Shown here: one piece after another, positions 1 to 54,310 of the stretch
Position numbering within the stretch: the stretch's first letter is position 1
Layout of the letters: every line of letters starts with the position of its first letter
Assembly: GCA_030562195.1 (NCBI GenBank)
Contig: CM060199.1
Coordinates: 12,296,338-12,360,337, forward strand
DNA length: 64,000 bases
Origin: Nipponacmea schrenckii
Taxonomy: Eukaryota; Mollusca; Gastropoda; Lottiidae
Direction of reading: 5' to 3'
Notes under the pieces: generated by a model
Databases searched by the model: none
The model's input: only the letters and a program-made list of their open reading frames with translations
Told to the model about the DNA's origin: nothing
Position numbers and translations under genes: made by a program

Positions 1-763
1 AACAGTACAATTCGAAATTCCAAGTCCCAGAATTCCAAGAATTTTTTTCAGAATCATATCAAAATCAATAGGGTTCTTCCTTGGATGGTTATAAACAAAT
101 ATACCAAGTTACAAAAAGATTCATAAAAAAATGGAGTCTCTACAGTGTCCACAAGCTTTTGTTATCAAACAGAACAATTTGAAATTCAAAGTTCAAGAAT
201 TCCAGGAATTTTTTTCGGAATCATACCAAAATCGATAGGGGTCTTCGTTGAATGGTAATAAACATGTATACCAAGTATCAAGAAGATCCAATAAAAACTG
301 TAGTCTCTACAGTGTCCACAAACAATTGTTGACAGACGGATGAGAAACAGTACATTCGAAATTCCAAGTTCCAGAATTCCAGGAATCTTTTTCAGAATCA
401 TATCAAAATCAATAGGGGTCTTCCTTGGATGGTAATAAACAAATATACCAAGTTACAAAAAGATTCATAAAGAAATGGAGTCTCTACAGTGTCCACAAGC
501 TTTTGTTTACAAACAGAACAATTTGAAATTCAAAGTCCAAGAATTCCAGGAATTTTTTTCGGAATCATACCAAAATCGATAGGGTTCTTCCTTGAGTGAT
601 TGTAAACAAGTATACCAAGTTTCAAGAAATTCCAATAAAAACTGTAGTCTCTACAGTGTCCACAAACAATTGTTGACAGACGGACCGACGGACCAACGGA
701 CCAACGGACCGACGGACAGGGGCGACAACAATATACGTCCACATTTCTATGTGGGCGTATAAA
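1..763. mobile_element. Helitron-like non-autonomous repeat (pearl/HINE type), 5' end cut off
   Basis: Two higher-order units of about 345 bp (starting at 1 and 346) each contain two related monomers of about 172 bp, all with AATTCCAGGAAT and TCTCTACAGTGTCCACAA motifs. The array ends in an ACGG-rich microsatellite (675-719) and a 3' hairpin (732-761: 13-bp arms, TTCT loop, all pairs Watson-Crick except one G-T). A tandem core of 160-170 bp followed by an ACGG microsatellite and a terminal palindrome is how bivalve pearl elements (Helitron-related) are built. It carries no protein gene and lies in a TRIM9 intron. Confidence 0.65.
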
Positions 764-1290
764 AATAATATAATATCATATCTTGATGTGTGGTGACAGG
801 ATCAAATGTAAACCAAGCCACTAGAAAAATATAAAATAATATAAATATTATATCTTGAAGTGTGGTTACAGGATCAAATGTAAACCAAGCCACTAGAAAA
901 TATAAAATAATATAAATATTACATCGTGAAGTGTGGTTACAGGATCAAATGTAAACCAAACCACTGGAATATATAAAATAATATAAATATTATATCTTGA
1001 AGTGTGGTTACAGGATCAAATGTAAACCAAGCCACTAGAAAATATAAAATAATATAAAAATTATATCTTGATGTGTGGTGACAGGATCAAATGTAAACCA
1101 AGCCACTAGAAAATATAAAATAATATAAATATTATATCTTGAAGTGTGGTTACAGGATCAAATGTAAACCATGCCACTAGAAAATATAAAATAATATAAA
1201 TATTATATCTTGAAGTGTGGTTACAAGATCAAATGTAAACCAAGCCACTAGAAAATATAAAATAATATAAATATTATATCTTGATATGTA
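764..1290. repeat. 71-bp tandem array, about 7 copies
   Basis: The motif ATCTTGA.GTGTGG (with minor variants) recurs at 781, 853, 924, 995, 1066, 1137, 1208 and, degraded, 1279, giving a period of 71-72 bp. Copies are highly similar. The array begins immediately after the hairpin of the preceding Helitron-like element. Read on the TRIM9 transcript strand, each unit contains a pyrimidine-rich stretch ending in TTTTCTAG, which resembles a 3' splice site. Confidence 0.9.
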
Positions 1291-1996
1291 GATACAGGAT
1301 CACGCCTCTACAAACATGATAAAAACAGATAATTCAGTTGGAAAAAAGCCTAAAAGACAATTAAAAACTGTTCTGCTAAAGTAAAAAGAATGCTATTATC
1401 ACTATTTAGATACAAAGACAGCAAACAAAAACTTTGATTAAACTTTCCAATATTACAATTAAAATGGCTTCTTCCACTTTAAACTGAGATTAATTTTCCT
1501 GAAAAGATTTCCTGATTACCAATATAAATTAAAGTGGTCATTGTTTGGTGAGATTGTGGCGCCATTGTGTCAAATTAACAAGACATGGTGCCAGTGTGTG
1601 ACATAAAGTCTGATATTAGAGACAGAACGTCGCCAAGATTTAATAAAACTTCATCTTGGTCAAACATAGCATTAAATAGACAATAAAAAAAGAAAACACA
1701 ACCGTAATTTGGCTGATCTTAAAATCACAGAGAACAATATATACTAAAGAGACAAAGCATTTTTATAACTGTCATAAATTAAACAACAACTCCCAAAGTA
1801 GTCAAAATGGTAGCAATTACCTACTTTTTTCATTTTTCATTTGCTACCTCCCGGGTTCTTACCATAAAGATTTTTTTAAAGACTTTTGTTCTGCAACTAT
1901 CTAATTTATCAAAGTATCTAATTTATCACACTATCTAATTTATCACACTGTCTAATTTATGAACGAAAACAGTTTTTGTAAAAATCATTGCTCTTA

Positions 1997-43803
<41,807 letters not shown>

Positions 43804-44200
43804 TCTGCAACGATTCCAATTCTAATTATGCCGCTAAGAACTTTCTTTGGTCATTTAAAACATATTTCAACTTATAAAATCCCCAAATGTTTACTATATA
43901 ATCCTCAAAACGTGTAATTCACGTGTAATATTTAATGTGTAACAGTCAGTCACTCAGTGTAGTTATCGTTACACTGGTCGCAGTATCACATTGTCCTACA
44001 ATGTATAACAGTATTGATAATTTGTTCATCTCTCATTGGTTTAAACTATCTGTCAATCACTCCTCTAATCAATATTAAAGCATGGTAATAGGCGGGACTT
44101 GATACTATATTTAGCAGCCACGTGTCTAATATCCACGTGTTGTATACAACTGTATTGAAGCTTAATCGTTGCTGACAGCAGCAAAGACAGCCTGGATTCC
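43804..44200 (-). promoter_or_regulatory. TRIM9: TRIM9 5' UTR and proximal promoter with three CACGTG E-boxes
   Basis: Canonical CACGTG hexamers lie at 43920-43925, 44119-44124 and 44134-44139. The last two sit in a 15-bp direct repeat (CCACGTGT). The region between the TRIM9 ATG and the end of the upstream RSPH gene must hold the TRIM9 start site. I cannot place the start itself. Confidence 0.5.
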
Positions 44201-45307
44201 ATTGTTTTCGACATCTATCTTATAAACAAATTATAGGTTTTTTATATAAACAGGATCTATTTTTATTTGAATCAATGTTTCATGTACCCAAAGTGAGTTT
44301 TTGTTGGAAAGGTTTATGAATAAATTGTTTTTACAAGTTTGACATATGTATGATGGTATGCAATTGATTTAGTAATAATAGCTCATTCAGAAAGGCTTGA
44401 AATGTTTATGTGAACAAGTTTTTTTGATGAATTTTTTTTAACTGTGCTAGAACAACCCAACAATTCAACAAATATTTACTTTACTTAATAATTCAGAGCT
44501 TTGAACTCAGAAATAAGGTAGAACATTAAGGCTCACTTACACAATAGGGGTTATACTTTGATGTATACAAGTTAACAAGAATTATAAATTTTATGATTTT
44601 ATTGTATATAATAAATAATAAGAATATAGTACAATATAGGCCTTGGAGTTAAAATTTATCACAAAATTTTCTTAAAACAAATTCTCAATAGAAGCACTGA
44701 ATGAGGAGGTTAAAATTTCACTTATATACAAAGTAATGCTTCTGTCTATACAGTCAGTGATAAAGTTGAGCTTAATTCCATATTTTCCAAATTACAGTAT
44801 TCTGTAAGATCCAAAGTTCCCTATTCCAGCATTCTGTATGTTTCAAGAATTCCACTAGATACAAGTTGATTAACAAATACATTATAAGTCTCAGCTTTTA
44901 TAACATGTCTTAATGCTGTTGGTTAAAAATAAGGAAGAATTTTGACAAGTCGTCACTAATTCAAGATGAAAATAACAAACTGATATGATACTCTTCAAAT
45001 TTGGACGATTTGATCTTTTTCAAGATGGAACAATAGGCAACATCACAGAACTTAATTGAAATAGGAAATATTAAAATGATATGACAATATACTTTAATCT
45101 AATGACATGATAATGAACCCTGGTATTTCCATGACAAACTCAAATTTTAAAACCCTGATAATTCAAAAGCATTCCAAAATTTAATATTGTTACATATTGT
45201 TGAATTGTTTTTCTACATTCTGCATTGCCTTATTACAGATTCAAATTTCAATTTCAAAATTTGCAATATGCCCTTCCCAAAGTCCCCACCCATTAAATAT
45301 TTAAAAT
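44201..45307 (-). other. RSPH 3' UTR and TRIM9/RSPH intergenic region
   Basis: The RSPH transcript must end here. On the minus strand a candidate AATAAA polyadenylation signal is at 44603-44598 (about 700 nt after the stop), with another at 44267-44262. I saw no other gene. Confidence 0.5.
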
Positions 45308-48300
45308 CTAATTTTCTTCTTCATCTTCTTCTTCCTCTGCCTCCTCCATCTCTTCTGCAGCCTCAGCAGCTTCCTGTTGAGCAGCACGTAAAGCAGCTTC
45401 TTCCTCTGGGGTTGGATCCTCAGCCTCAGTGATTTCTGGACCACTGGGAAACTCCTCCTGGACAGCTGGGGGTGGTATGGGGCTGAAATTATCTTGAGCG
45501 TATTTGTGACCATATCCAATATAGATATTTTCAAATTTCCTGGAAAGAAAAACAGAACAAGTTTAAATATAAAATTTCAACAGATATCATATTTATTCAA
45601 TTTAAATGTTACAGGGTGATGTTATTTGTTTATTCTGTGTTCCATTAGGACAGGATTGAAGAGTAGAAAAAGCTTGTTCATACTTACTTTTCAAAAGCAA
45701 AGGCATGAGCACCAGGCCATAAATTAGAGTGCATGACAGCTATAGAATATTGAGGAATGATATTGGAGGAAAGTTTGGGGGTCCAGGGTGACATGCCTCC
45801 TACTTCATCATCCTCAGCAATGGGAGTGAGAAGTGGGGGTCCAACTTCTGGCTCTGGCTCATCTGGTTCCTCCCTCTCTTCTTCTTCATCTTCATCTTCA
45901 AAATCATCTTCTGATTTCTGGACAGGATTCCACCAGGAACAACGACCCTAGAATATCAAATTTAAAATATTAATTGATATTTGACAGAATATTTGAAACA
46001 TTTCTCGATCAAAAGTAAGATTATTTTTTTAAAAATGACATAAGATTTGTCATTTCACTGATAGCTAGTACATTATTAACATATGGCAAGAAAAATTAGA
46101 CCTGTCCCTCACCTGTGGTAAAATATGTTGTACATGATGAACCCAGTTAGTCAAACTAGGGTCTGCTAGCTCCCTGACAGTAATACCTTCAAAATCTAAA
46201 TTCTCTACAAAATGATCTCGAGCTGCAAAAAAAAATAAAAAAACAATTTGAAGTATATATCTTTAACATAACTGTGAATCAAGAAAACAAACAAATTAAG
46301 CTCAACGGAACATCTAGACAAAGGGAAGTTAATCCAGTTAAAAGACTACAGACTGCAATATATTTGATTATGCTACAATGTCTGATTTTCTTTTCCTATA
46401 AAATTATCAAGACTTCTACTATTCAATTTCAGTTTTTCATGGAAATTCTAAATGAACAGAAGCTGTGTTATTCTCAGAAGGCCTAATAATTTAAGTTGTG
46501 TAAGTACAAAAATTTAAATGTTAAAGCTCTACCTTCTCCCTCTTCTTCTTCCTCTTCCTCTTCATCAAATTGGTAGAATCCCAGGGGTGAGATGTGAGTA
46601 CCGGCACTGATACGAGCGATCTGGGCTCGAAGGTAATTAGATTCATTACCAGTAAAGGGAGGATAACACACGACCTGTAAACGTAATAATGTTACAATTA
46701 TATACATTTGCTATTCAAATAAAGTGACATAAAAATACTATTAACCATAAGAAATGGATATATCAAATAAACATCAGCAATATGGAATTTTTAAGGGATG
46801 CTGTCAGCTGAGTTGACAAAATTTAACAAAAAATAAGCTTTATTAGCTATGCAGGCTCTCTATAAGGGCTAAACTTATAAAGTCGACAACTTGTATAACA
46901 TTAAATTAAATCAAAATATCAGCTATGTAGATCTTTTGCCAGAAATATTTTATAAAATATATATTTTTGAGAGAAAAAAAAAATGTATAACTTACAGGTG
47001 CATCAAGTCGGCCGGTGAAGAATTTCTTGATTTTCCTTGACACAGAAATCTGTGTTGGGTTCACTGCTGGTAGTTTTACCCATGGTTTACCAGCTGAAAT
47101 AATTACCGGTACACAATTCATAACTACAGAAATACTTACAGTAAGATATTAAAATATTTACACTTGTCTATTTCTGTATGATGCTATGTGAAAGTGATAA
47201 CAATTTGTGGTAATAAAGAAATAACATATTGCTTACGTTCATTACACACAAAGTATGTTTTCTTATTCACACCAGTTCTGTTGTCTTCTTTAGGTGGAAG
47301 AGCTGGTGATTTGAATTCTGGTTTAGGGATATCATCTTCTTCCGTTTCTTCTACAAAATGTATTCAAATAAATAAAATGATGGAACCATAATTAGAACTC
47401 AACTCAAGACTGCTTTAAGTTAACAATCATTAAGTTCTTTCTTCATTGATGTGTACATTGATGTTAGATGAGCCATAACTATGAAATGAGACAGTATCAG
47501 TACACACAGTCTTTTTCTTTAAATATTTTGCATTGTACATTAAAAACTGTATAGAAATACTTAAACATAAATTATTAACAAATTTTTTAGATAGAAAATA
47601 AAGTTTTATAATGGCAGGTGGCCTCTAGGATTCTAGAGTCAAATATCTTACCTTCTTCTCCCTCTTCAGCATCATCCTTTTCTGTTGTGTCTTCTTCAGC
47701 CTGTTCCTCCTGCCAAAATTGAAATCAGGTAATTTTAAAGTACTGCTAATGTGATCTGCTTCTCACAGACTCTAGTATTTTAGTGTGATTGTTCAGATAT
47801 CTCATGTTTTATATCTTACAGGACAAAAAAAATTGAATCAGATTTAAAAGTGTATTTTCAACAATGCCTTATTGGGTTAATGTAATGAGATGAAGTTATT
47901 CATGTATATCCTACTGTTCGATACTCTACTAAGCTAATGAAATGTAATTGACTATTGTGTATCTTAAATAGCTTAATAAATTTGTATTTTTCATAATATG
48001 ATCTTAAGCTAATTAAGATGAGATTTTAAAAACAATTATTGTACCTCTTCTTCTTCCTCTTCCTCTTCGTCACCTTCACGATATTCGACCTCAGCAACAT
48101 AATAATTCTGTTGTGTTCCGAGTATTTTACCCCAGAATCGTACATGTTGTAATGGGTGATTATCAACCAAGTTTTTCAATGCCAACCAGACTCGAATTAC
48201 CTCCTCTCTATTCAAACCAATAGCAGCTTGTTCAAAATAAAAGGACAATTCCATGAGATTGGGAAGAGGAGTTTCAACTTCTTCATCTGGTTGTGCTTCT

Positions 48301-49348
48301 TCCTCTTCTCCTTCACCTTTCTAAAAATAAAATTGGTTAAGACTTTGAAAAATTGACTCCAGATGGATAACATTGTATAAATGTTTAATTTATTCTATAC
48401 AAATACATTTATAAATTCTGTTTCAATATTTCTACGATAGAATAATGTCCATGCCAAGCTCGTTTTGATATGATCATCCATGTAAACAGTCATGCCTTGA
48501 TTTTATAGAAAAAATAATAACAAACTTACTGAAAATAATTTTTTCTGTAATTGGGCTAGAGCTACTTCTGTAGATTTATCAAGTTTGTCCTGTACTGTAT
48601 CAGCTTTAGATGTAAACTTAGATCGTTTTGTATCATTACTAATATCTTCAATAATATCAGCTACATTATTTGGCCTTTCATCTAAAACTCTGTTTAATAC
48701 TTTAGAAAGATGATCATACCTGCACAAAACAAAATTAATATCTATAAATGGAAATAGCTATATCTAAAGAGAGGAATGGAGTGGAAAATTCTCTAGTAAT
48801 TGGTAATTTGATCTTTCTCAATGAATTCAGAACACAATCATTTGAATTTCTTTGGAAGGCAACATAGGTAGACTAATATTACAATAAAAAAAAAGAAAGT
48901 AGATCTAATTTCTGTATATCCCACACAAAAACAAAGTCTTGTTTGTCAGTCAAATGCAGGATCAAATCTACTCGAATGACTCAGTTATGATAATAATAAT
49001 AAACTCTTTATTTAACATGGGTCAGAATTAGGTTCCTAGGTCTAGTTTACATTTGATTTTATATTACAGACCTAGTCTAGTAGCCTAATAGCCTACCAGT
49101 ACTTACATCTAATATTTTTCCAATGTATATTAAAATGAAAATATACACACAAAAACAAAACAAAAAAGAGGAAAAAATTCCACCAAATTGCTTAAAAAAA
49201 TTCAAACTACTTACAGATTCATACCAGTATTAGTACTGGCAGTGAGAAGGTATGATTTCGCCTTGATAAATTCATTTTCTTTGGCACTCAGTTGTGTTGT
49301 GCTTGGTGTGTCTGGCTTGGCTTCCTCATTAGTTGGAGACGTAGACAT
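45308..49348 (-). CDS. RSPH4A: Radial spoke head protein, RSPH4A/RSPH6A family
   Basis: Ten coding exons, complete, 537 aa: 49348-49215, 48719-48530, 48320-48045, 47709-47652, 47350-47237, 47093-46996, 46674-46533, 46222-46113, 45947-45688 and 45539-45308 (stop TAG at 45310-45308). All borders are GT-AG and all phases fit. The protein is the homologue of Chlamydomonas RSP4/RSP6, structural components of the radial spoke head in motile 9+2 axonemes. Diagnostic stretches are [63 protein letters not shown] and [19 protein letters not shown]. Long Glu-rich tracts are normal for the family. It is shorter than human RSPH4A/6A (about 716 aa) and close to algal RSP4/6 (about 460 aa), so it lacks the vertebrate N-terminal extension. 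The 4A and 6A duplicates arose in vertebrates, so this is probably co-orthologous to both. It is divergent from SAV1 and on the same strand as TRIM9. Confidence 0.96.
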
Positions 49349-50582
49349 TTTGTATGTTGAAATGTGTGTCCAGACGATCAGCTAGTAGTAAATTGTCAGG
49401 TTTACTCGCCGAATATTGTAGCAAATCAAAACTTCAACAATTTTATCACATTTGTTTCAGCCAGACAAGTAAACCGTTTCCCTGGTTGTGACGTTGCTAC
49501 GGTAAACATAAACAATAGGCACAAAACGTCACTTCCGTTATACCGACCTCACAAACTGTGACGTACTACACATGAGGGTGCGAGAAGCCATTTCCTGTGA
49601 AGCTTATCAAGTTCAATTTATCTTAATTTCCTACCGTAATTAAAGTAATTCATATTAATTGGCTGATGTTTAGTGCTATTTGTATTTAGCTTAGTGTGCC
49701 GATCAACAAATTAATCAAATTATATCAACGTTTTGTGCATTAAGAAGGTGTCAAAAGTTGTGTTTATGTTTGTTTACACTATGTAGACTTCTCTTTTTTT
49801 TCTCAAATGCCTGTTTCTCACATTACTTGACTGACATGCGATTGTCATTCTGATGACTTTATTACTTATCAAGGTCGAACGTTTCTTCGAAGATGAAATA
49901 ACTATGCTCAGATAACTGCATTCCATTTATTTTACATCTTGATTGAAGTGACCACTTGATTATGAATACCAAAGAGATGACAAATGTCTCTCAAGTACAG
50001 AATGTGACCCACAATTTTAAGTGCATTACTCACTTAAGAGAGTTATTTATAAATCAGATTGCTCAAAGTGTCTAACATAGAAAAATTTAATGACACAACA
50101 TAGTTAAAATATTGCCACCTATCTTTACATGAATTACTAGAAGAGTATTGAATTTGGACATTCTAAATGTTGACTAGAGAGACAAAGTAAACAGTGAATT
50201 AGAACCTTGTCTTCGTATGACAATGGATAATAGACACATATTATGGACAACAGTGTCAATGAAATCATTTCATTATTGATTTTCAAATTACATTGTTTTA
50301 ATACTTTGTGCTTTGGTAATGTTTTTGTGCTTCGTGATTTCTGTTCTTGTTTTTCAATATTTCTCTTTGTGCCAATGGCTTCTTCATAGTTAAGAAAAGT
50401 TTGTTCTTTTTGCCAGTGTGCCGGTGACAAGTAGTTTAACAATCTCTTAAGGTTTGCAAAGTCCATGATAATCAAACTGCTATCAGAATGACATTGGAAA
50501 AAGCACACTTTTCAAAATGATATAATTATGAAAGATTTTTGAGTGCAACTGGATCATTTAGTGTTTTTCTGGATATTGAACA
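49349..50582. promoter_or_regulatory. Divergent RSPH/SAV1 intergenic region
   Basis: 1.2 kb separates the two start codons. The RSPH side (49480-49600) is richer in CpG and contains TGACG motifs and the X-box/FOX module. The SAV1 side is AT-rich and has two tiny upstream frames (ATGATATAA, and ATG-AAA-GAT-TTT-TGA) just before the SAV1 ATG. A 123-codon minus-strand frame at 50137-50508 resembles no family I know and is left uncalled. Confidence 0.55.
49493..49514. promoter_or_regulatory. RFX X-box-like motif overlapping two FOX (FOXJ1-type) sites
   Basis: GTTGCTACGGTAAA (49493-49506) matches the RFX X-box consensus GTTGCCATGGCAAC at 10 of 14 positions, and three of the four differences are C/T transitions. 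It runs into GTAAACA (49502-49508) and ATAAACA (49508-49514), both forkhead sites. It lies about 145 bp upstream of the RSPH ATG. RFX and FOXJ1 together drive motile-cilium genes, so this arrangement fits its neighbour. Confidence 0.6.
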
Positions 50583-53500
50583 ATGGATAAAAAGAGGATG
50601 TTGTCCAACTCAAAAAAGAAAGATGGTGGATTAAACGAAGGAATTGCAGGACGTTATATTAAAAGAGATACACCACCTATGTTGCGTAGTAAGTTTTAAT
50701 TTTATTGAAATCATAAATTAGAAATTCAATTTGTTAAAATTCATGGTTAAAGCAGTGCTTCTTCAGATGATAAAAGGCAGTGTTTTTTGTTTGAATTAAT
50801 TTAATCACCCTCTCTGACAAATTTTTGTATCTTCAGATTATCATACACCAGTGAGAGCAAGTAGCATAGCTCCTCGAAGGACAACGCGAAATCCTGCATC
50901 TTATGTTCCTCAACAGACTCCAGCAACTGGTGGAAACTTTCTACCTACTGGTGTTCCCTCTCCAATACGTCTCACATCCCCTGCTCAACCTCCTGTAAAC
51001 ATTGGCCAAGTCACAGATCGACAGATACAAATGTATCAACAATCACATTCTAGCCCCTCCCATAATTTAACACAGGGGCTACATAATCTTCGACTGTCAT
51101 CCCCACAGAATGTTTCTACTTCTGCATCAAGGACATCAGGGGCGATTTTCTCTCAACCTTCAAGTGCTCAAAAACCTTTAACTAGTTCTACTGCAAATCC
51201 TGTTGTCTCCTACCATCCTACTACTACTTTTCATTCTACTCCTGTCCAGCAACCAAGTGCAACTGTGAAACTAGGTAAGACTAAATTCCTTCTCAGGAAA
51301 TTTTCCCTCAAACAAGGTCTGCTTTATGCAAAGCGAAGAAATCATGATGTCACTGACCCAGGACACAAAGTAAATCTTGCCATAAAAATAGTGTTCAAGT
51401 AATCATTAGATACTAAGATACTAGACTCATTCACCTAAAAAGGTTGATGATGAAAGGTACATAAGCAACATTCTTTTTTTTTTCAGCTGAAGAAAATTCT
51501 GAGGGCCTGTCTCAAACATCTGGGCTTGGAAACTCAGAATACTCAAATTTACAACAGCAATATGATGACAATTATCAAATACAACAGTATCATCAGGAGA
51601 TACGGAATTACTACGCGCAACAAAATCCTAGTGCTAACAGGACAAATTTACTTGGTTCGCCATTGGATAGTCCAACTCCAAAATCAGGAACTTCGTCTAC
51701 AAATGATAAATCAAGTTTACTTTCAGCCAGTGACCGTTCTACGCCATTAACAAATTTATATTCAGAAAGGATTCCAACAAGTGCAATACATGCTGCAGAG
51801 CCAACAAATCAAGTATCTGCCTTGTTGTCATCTGACAGAAATCAACCAATCAGTGGTGTTAGAAGAAGTAAAATTCATCCATCTGCTACTGTTGACCACC
51901 ATGGTGATATGTTATCCCCTACTGTCTCATCTGCTAACCAAAGTGAGTATTTATATATGTTGCAAGAAAGGCATATTGTGAGGTAGGCCATGTTTACTTA
52001 TGAAGAAATTCTTTCATTGTGTTGTGAACCTATACAGTTCTATACTGGAAATATAGAAATAGGTGAATACAGGTATTAGTGTCTAATAATTAGTTCTCTA
52101 GATATCTAAAAGTTGCCCTTGATGTTATAGCAACTACCGTTTCATTTCAGGTAATTTCCTGAGTAGTCCAGGTGCTGAAGAGTTACCTTTACCTGTGGGT
52201 TGGTCAGTGGACTGGACATTACGTGGTAAAAAATATTATATAGACCATAATACCCAGACCACTCACTGGAGTCACCCCCTGGAAAAAGAAAGTTTACCCA
52301 TGGGCTGGGAACGAATCGAAAGTAAAGAACATGGAGTTTTCTATGTCAAGTAAGTCCTATTCCTTTGTCACATCTTAGAAGCCTGTTTGTCAAATCCACT
52401 GAATAAATATGTATGTTGATGTTACTATACAATCCCAGCAGCCAGTGGTATCTATAAGAAGTTGTATTACTATAAGAAGGTTATTGATGGTAAGGTGGGG
52501 CTGATGGGCATCTCTAGAACTATTTGAAAAGCGGCTTAGAGTCATTGCAGTATGTAGCAATAGTTGTGGCGAATATATAACCTTAATGTCATATCAATGT
52601 AATGACTGAATTGGATTCATTCATGCCTACCACATTGATTTTGTCTGCTGGTGGACACTGGCCCAAAGATTATGATTTGAATGGATTCTTGTGGTTTTGT
52701 TTATTTTATGAATGCATGTACAGTGTATTTACATTTAAATGGCATTCTCTCTTTCAGTCATATTTTAAAAACAGCTCAAACCCACCATCCTTGTTCAACA
52801 TCTGTACCACGAGGTATTGTTATAAGCCAAGAAACCATGACAACCAACACATCATCACAAGGGGGATCTGCATTACCACAACAATTAGAATTTCAACAAC
52901 CACGCCAAACTAATGTATTAGTTCCTGCTAACCCATATTTAAAAGAAGGTTAGATTTCCACACTGCAACAAAATTAGTCTGGATTTAAATCTTCATGTGC
53001 ATGTTTCAGATAGATACAGACTGGAAATCAAATAAAATGGCAAAGGATCACCAAAATATACTGTTAACAGGTTCTTTTACCATTGAAAATAGGTCATACT
53101 ATGTCTTATCCTGTTTTTTGTCAATTTTCAGAAATACCACCCTGGTTAGTTGTGTATTTTAAAGCTCAACCTGAACATGATCATAAACTTAAGGTAAGAC
53201 AGCTCTATTTTAGACCTGTTTTGTTGAGACACTGAAAGGGAGTTAGACAGAGCAAATTATGTCACATATTGAAAAAAAGACAACACTTAACAATCGACCA
53301 ACAGCAGGAAAATTGTTTTTTTTCTCTGAAATGTGTGAACGTATAATTATATATTCTGATTTTAATGATGTAAAATATAATTTGTTTTGAATTAGTGGGC
53401 TTGGAGAAGGAGGCTATAGACATCAAGGTGCCACTCTTACTGCAGTGACTTGCAGTTACCTTTGTTTAATTGTGTTATTATCCTCGTCTTGGATTCAATT

Positions 53501-53837
53501 TATCCAACTCACCAATAAGATCTATTGGCACTGTCAAAATGAATCTTATTCCTACATTGAAACCTGAGGGAATAACAATAATTCTTGTAGTTAATCATGT
53601 CCATATATTTAATTTCAATCAATCACTGGTTATTTATTGATATCATTTCAGTGGGATTTATTTCGTTTGAACGAACTGGAATATTTTGATGCGCTGATTC
53701 GGCGGATCTATAAACAGGAACTTGAAGAACTAGTGATGTCATATGAACGTTACAGATCAGCCTTAAATCGAGAAAAAGAACGACAAAAACAAGAGCAACA
53801 AAAACAATTGACTCAAAATATTGAAACAAAAGTGTGA
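50583..53837 (+). CDS. SAV1: Salvador homologue (SAV1), Hippo pathway scaffold
   Basis: Seven coding exons, complete, 545 aa: 50583-50688, 50837-51274, 51487-51942, 52151-52349, 52758-52948, 53132-53193 and 53652-53837 (TGA). All phases fit; the donor of exon 5 (GTTAGA) is the weakest. The ATG has A at -3 and G at +4, and an in-frame TGA lies two codons upstream. The N-terminus [14 protein letters not shown] matches the vertebrate GKYVKKETSPLLRN. A Ser/Thr/Pro/Gln-rich, poorly conserved region fills residues 40-335. WW1 (about 345-378, W351 and W373) reads [20 protein letters not shown]2 is at about 382-415 (W386). The linker ends LVPANPY, then IPPWL leads into the SARAH helix (about 480-535). 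In animals Salvador binds the Hippo/MST kinase through SARAH-SARAH pairing and promotes Warts/LATS phosphorylation. One gene, as expected in an invertebrate. Confidence 0.96.
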
Positions 53838-54310
53838 CAGTGAATGTCTTGGGGTTCTATGTGACCTTGTGTCCTTTACCTGGGTTTCAGTTGAACCTTT
53901 GAGGTTGATGGGATATTAAAACTTTTATCCTGGACATTTGGTATCCGTCTAACTTTTGTGTTCTTGATTTACCAGGAGTTTAAATATTAAAAAAACCATG
54001 AGACCCAAAGTGTCCTGGACATTTGATGTCATTTGACCCCAAGTTCCCTGAAGCTTGAAGACCTTTGTTTTGTGTCCTTCGGATTTTGCCATAATCTGTG
54101 ATGATTCTATTTATAGAACAAACTTTTAGAGTTATTGGAGTGCTTTCATTGAAATATTATTGATGCAAGAAATTTTTAGTGCTAGATATGTAGTGCCTTG
54201 TCAATTGTTTATTTTTCATGGAAGCCATTTTGACTATTTGTAATAGTTTTGTGATAATTTTATGTTTATTAACATAGAAAAATCATTCCATTTTTATCAT
54301 TTTAAATAAA
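53838..54310 (+). terminator. SAV1: SAV1 3' UTR with AATAAA polyadenylation signal
   Basis: The first canonical AATAAA downstream of the SAV1 stop is at 54305-54310, about 470 nt into the 3' UTR. It is followed within about 20 nt by a GT-rich stretch (TGGAATGTCTGTTTTTAAGTG region), a plausible cleavage context. Confidence 0.6.

Noticed and set aside
186..742. Two similar frames of about 70 codons containing LSTIVCGHCRDYSFYW
   Set aside because: They are the translation of the repeated monomers of the Helitron-like element, not genes.
50137..50508. 123-codon minus-strand open frame between RSPH and SAV1
   Set aside because: No recognisable family, low-complexity Lys/Glu stretch followed by random sequence. 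It may overlap the SAV1 5' UTR on the opposite strand.
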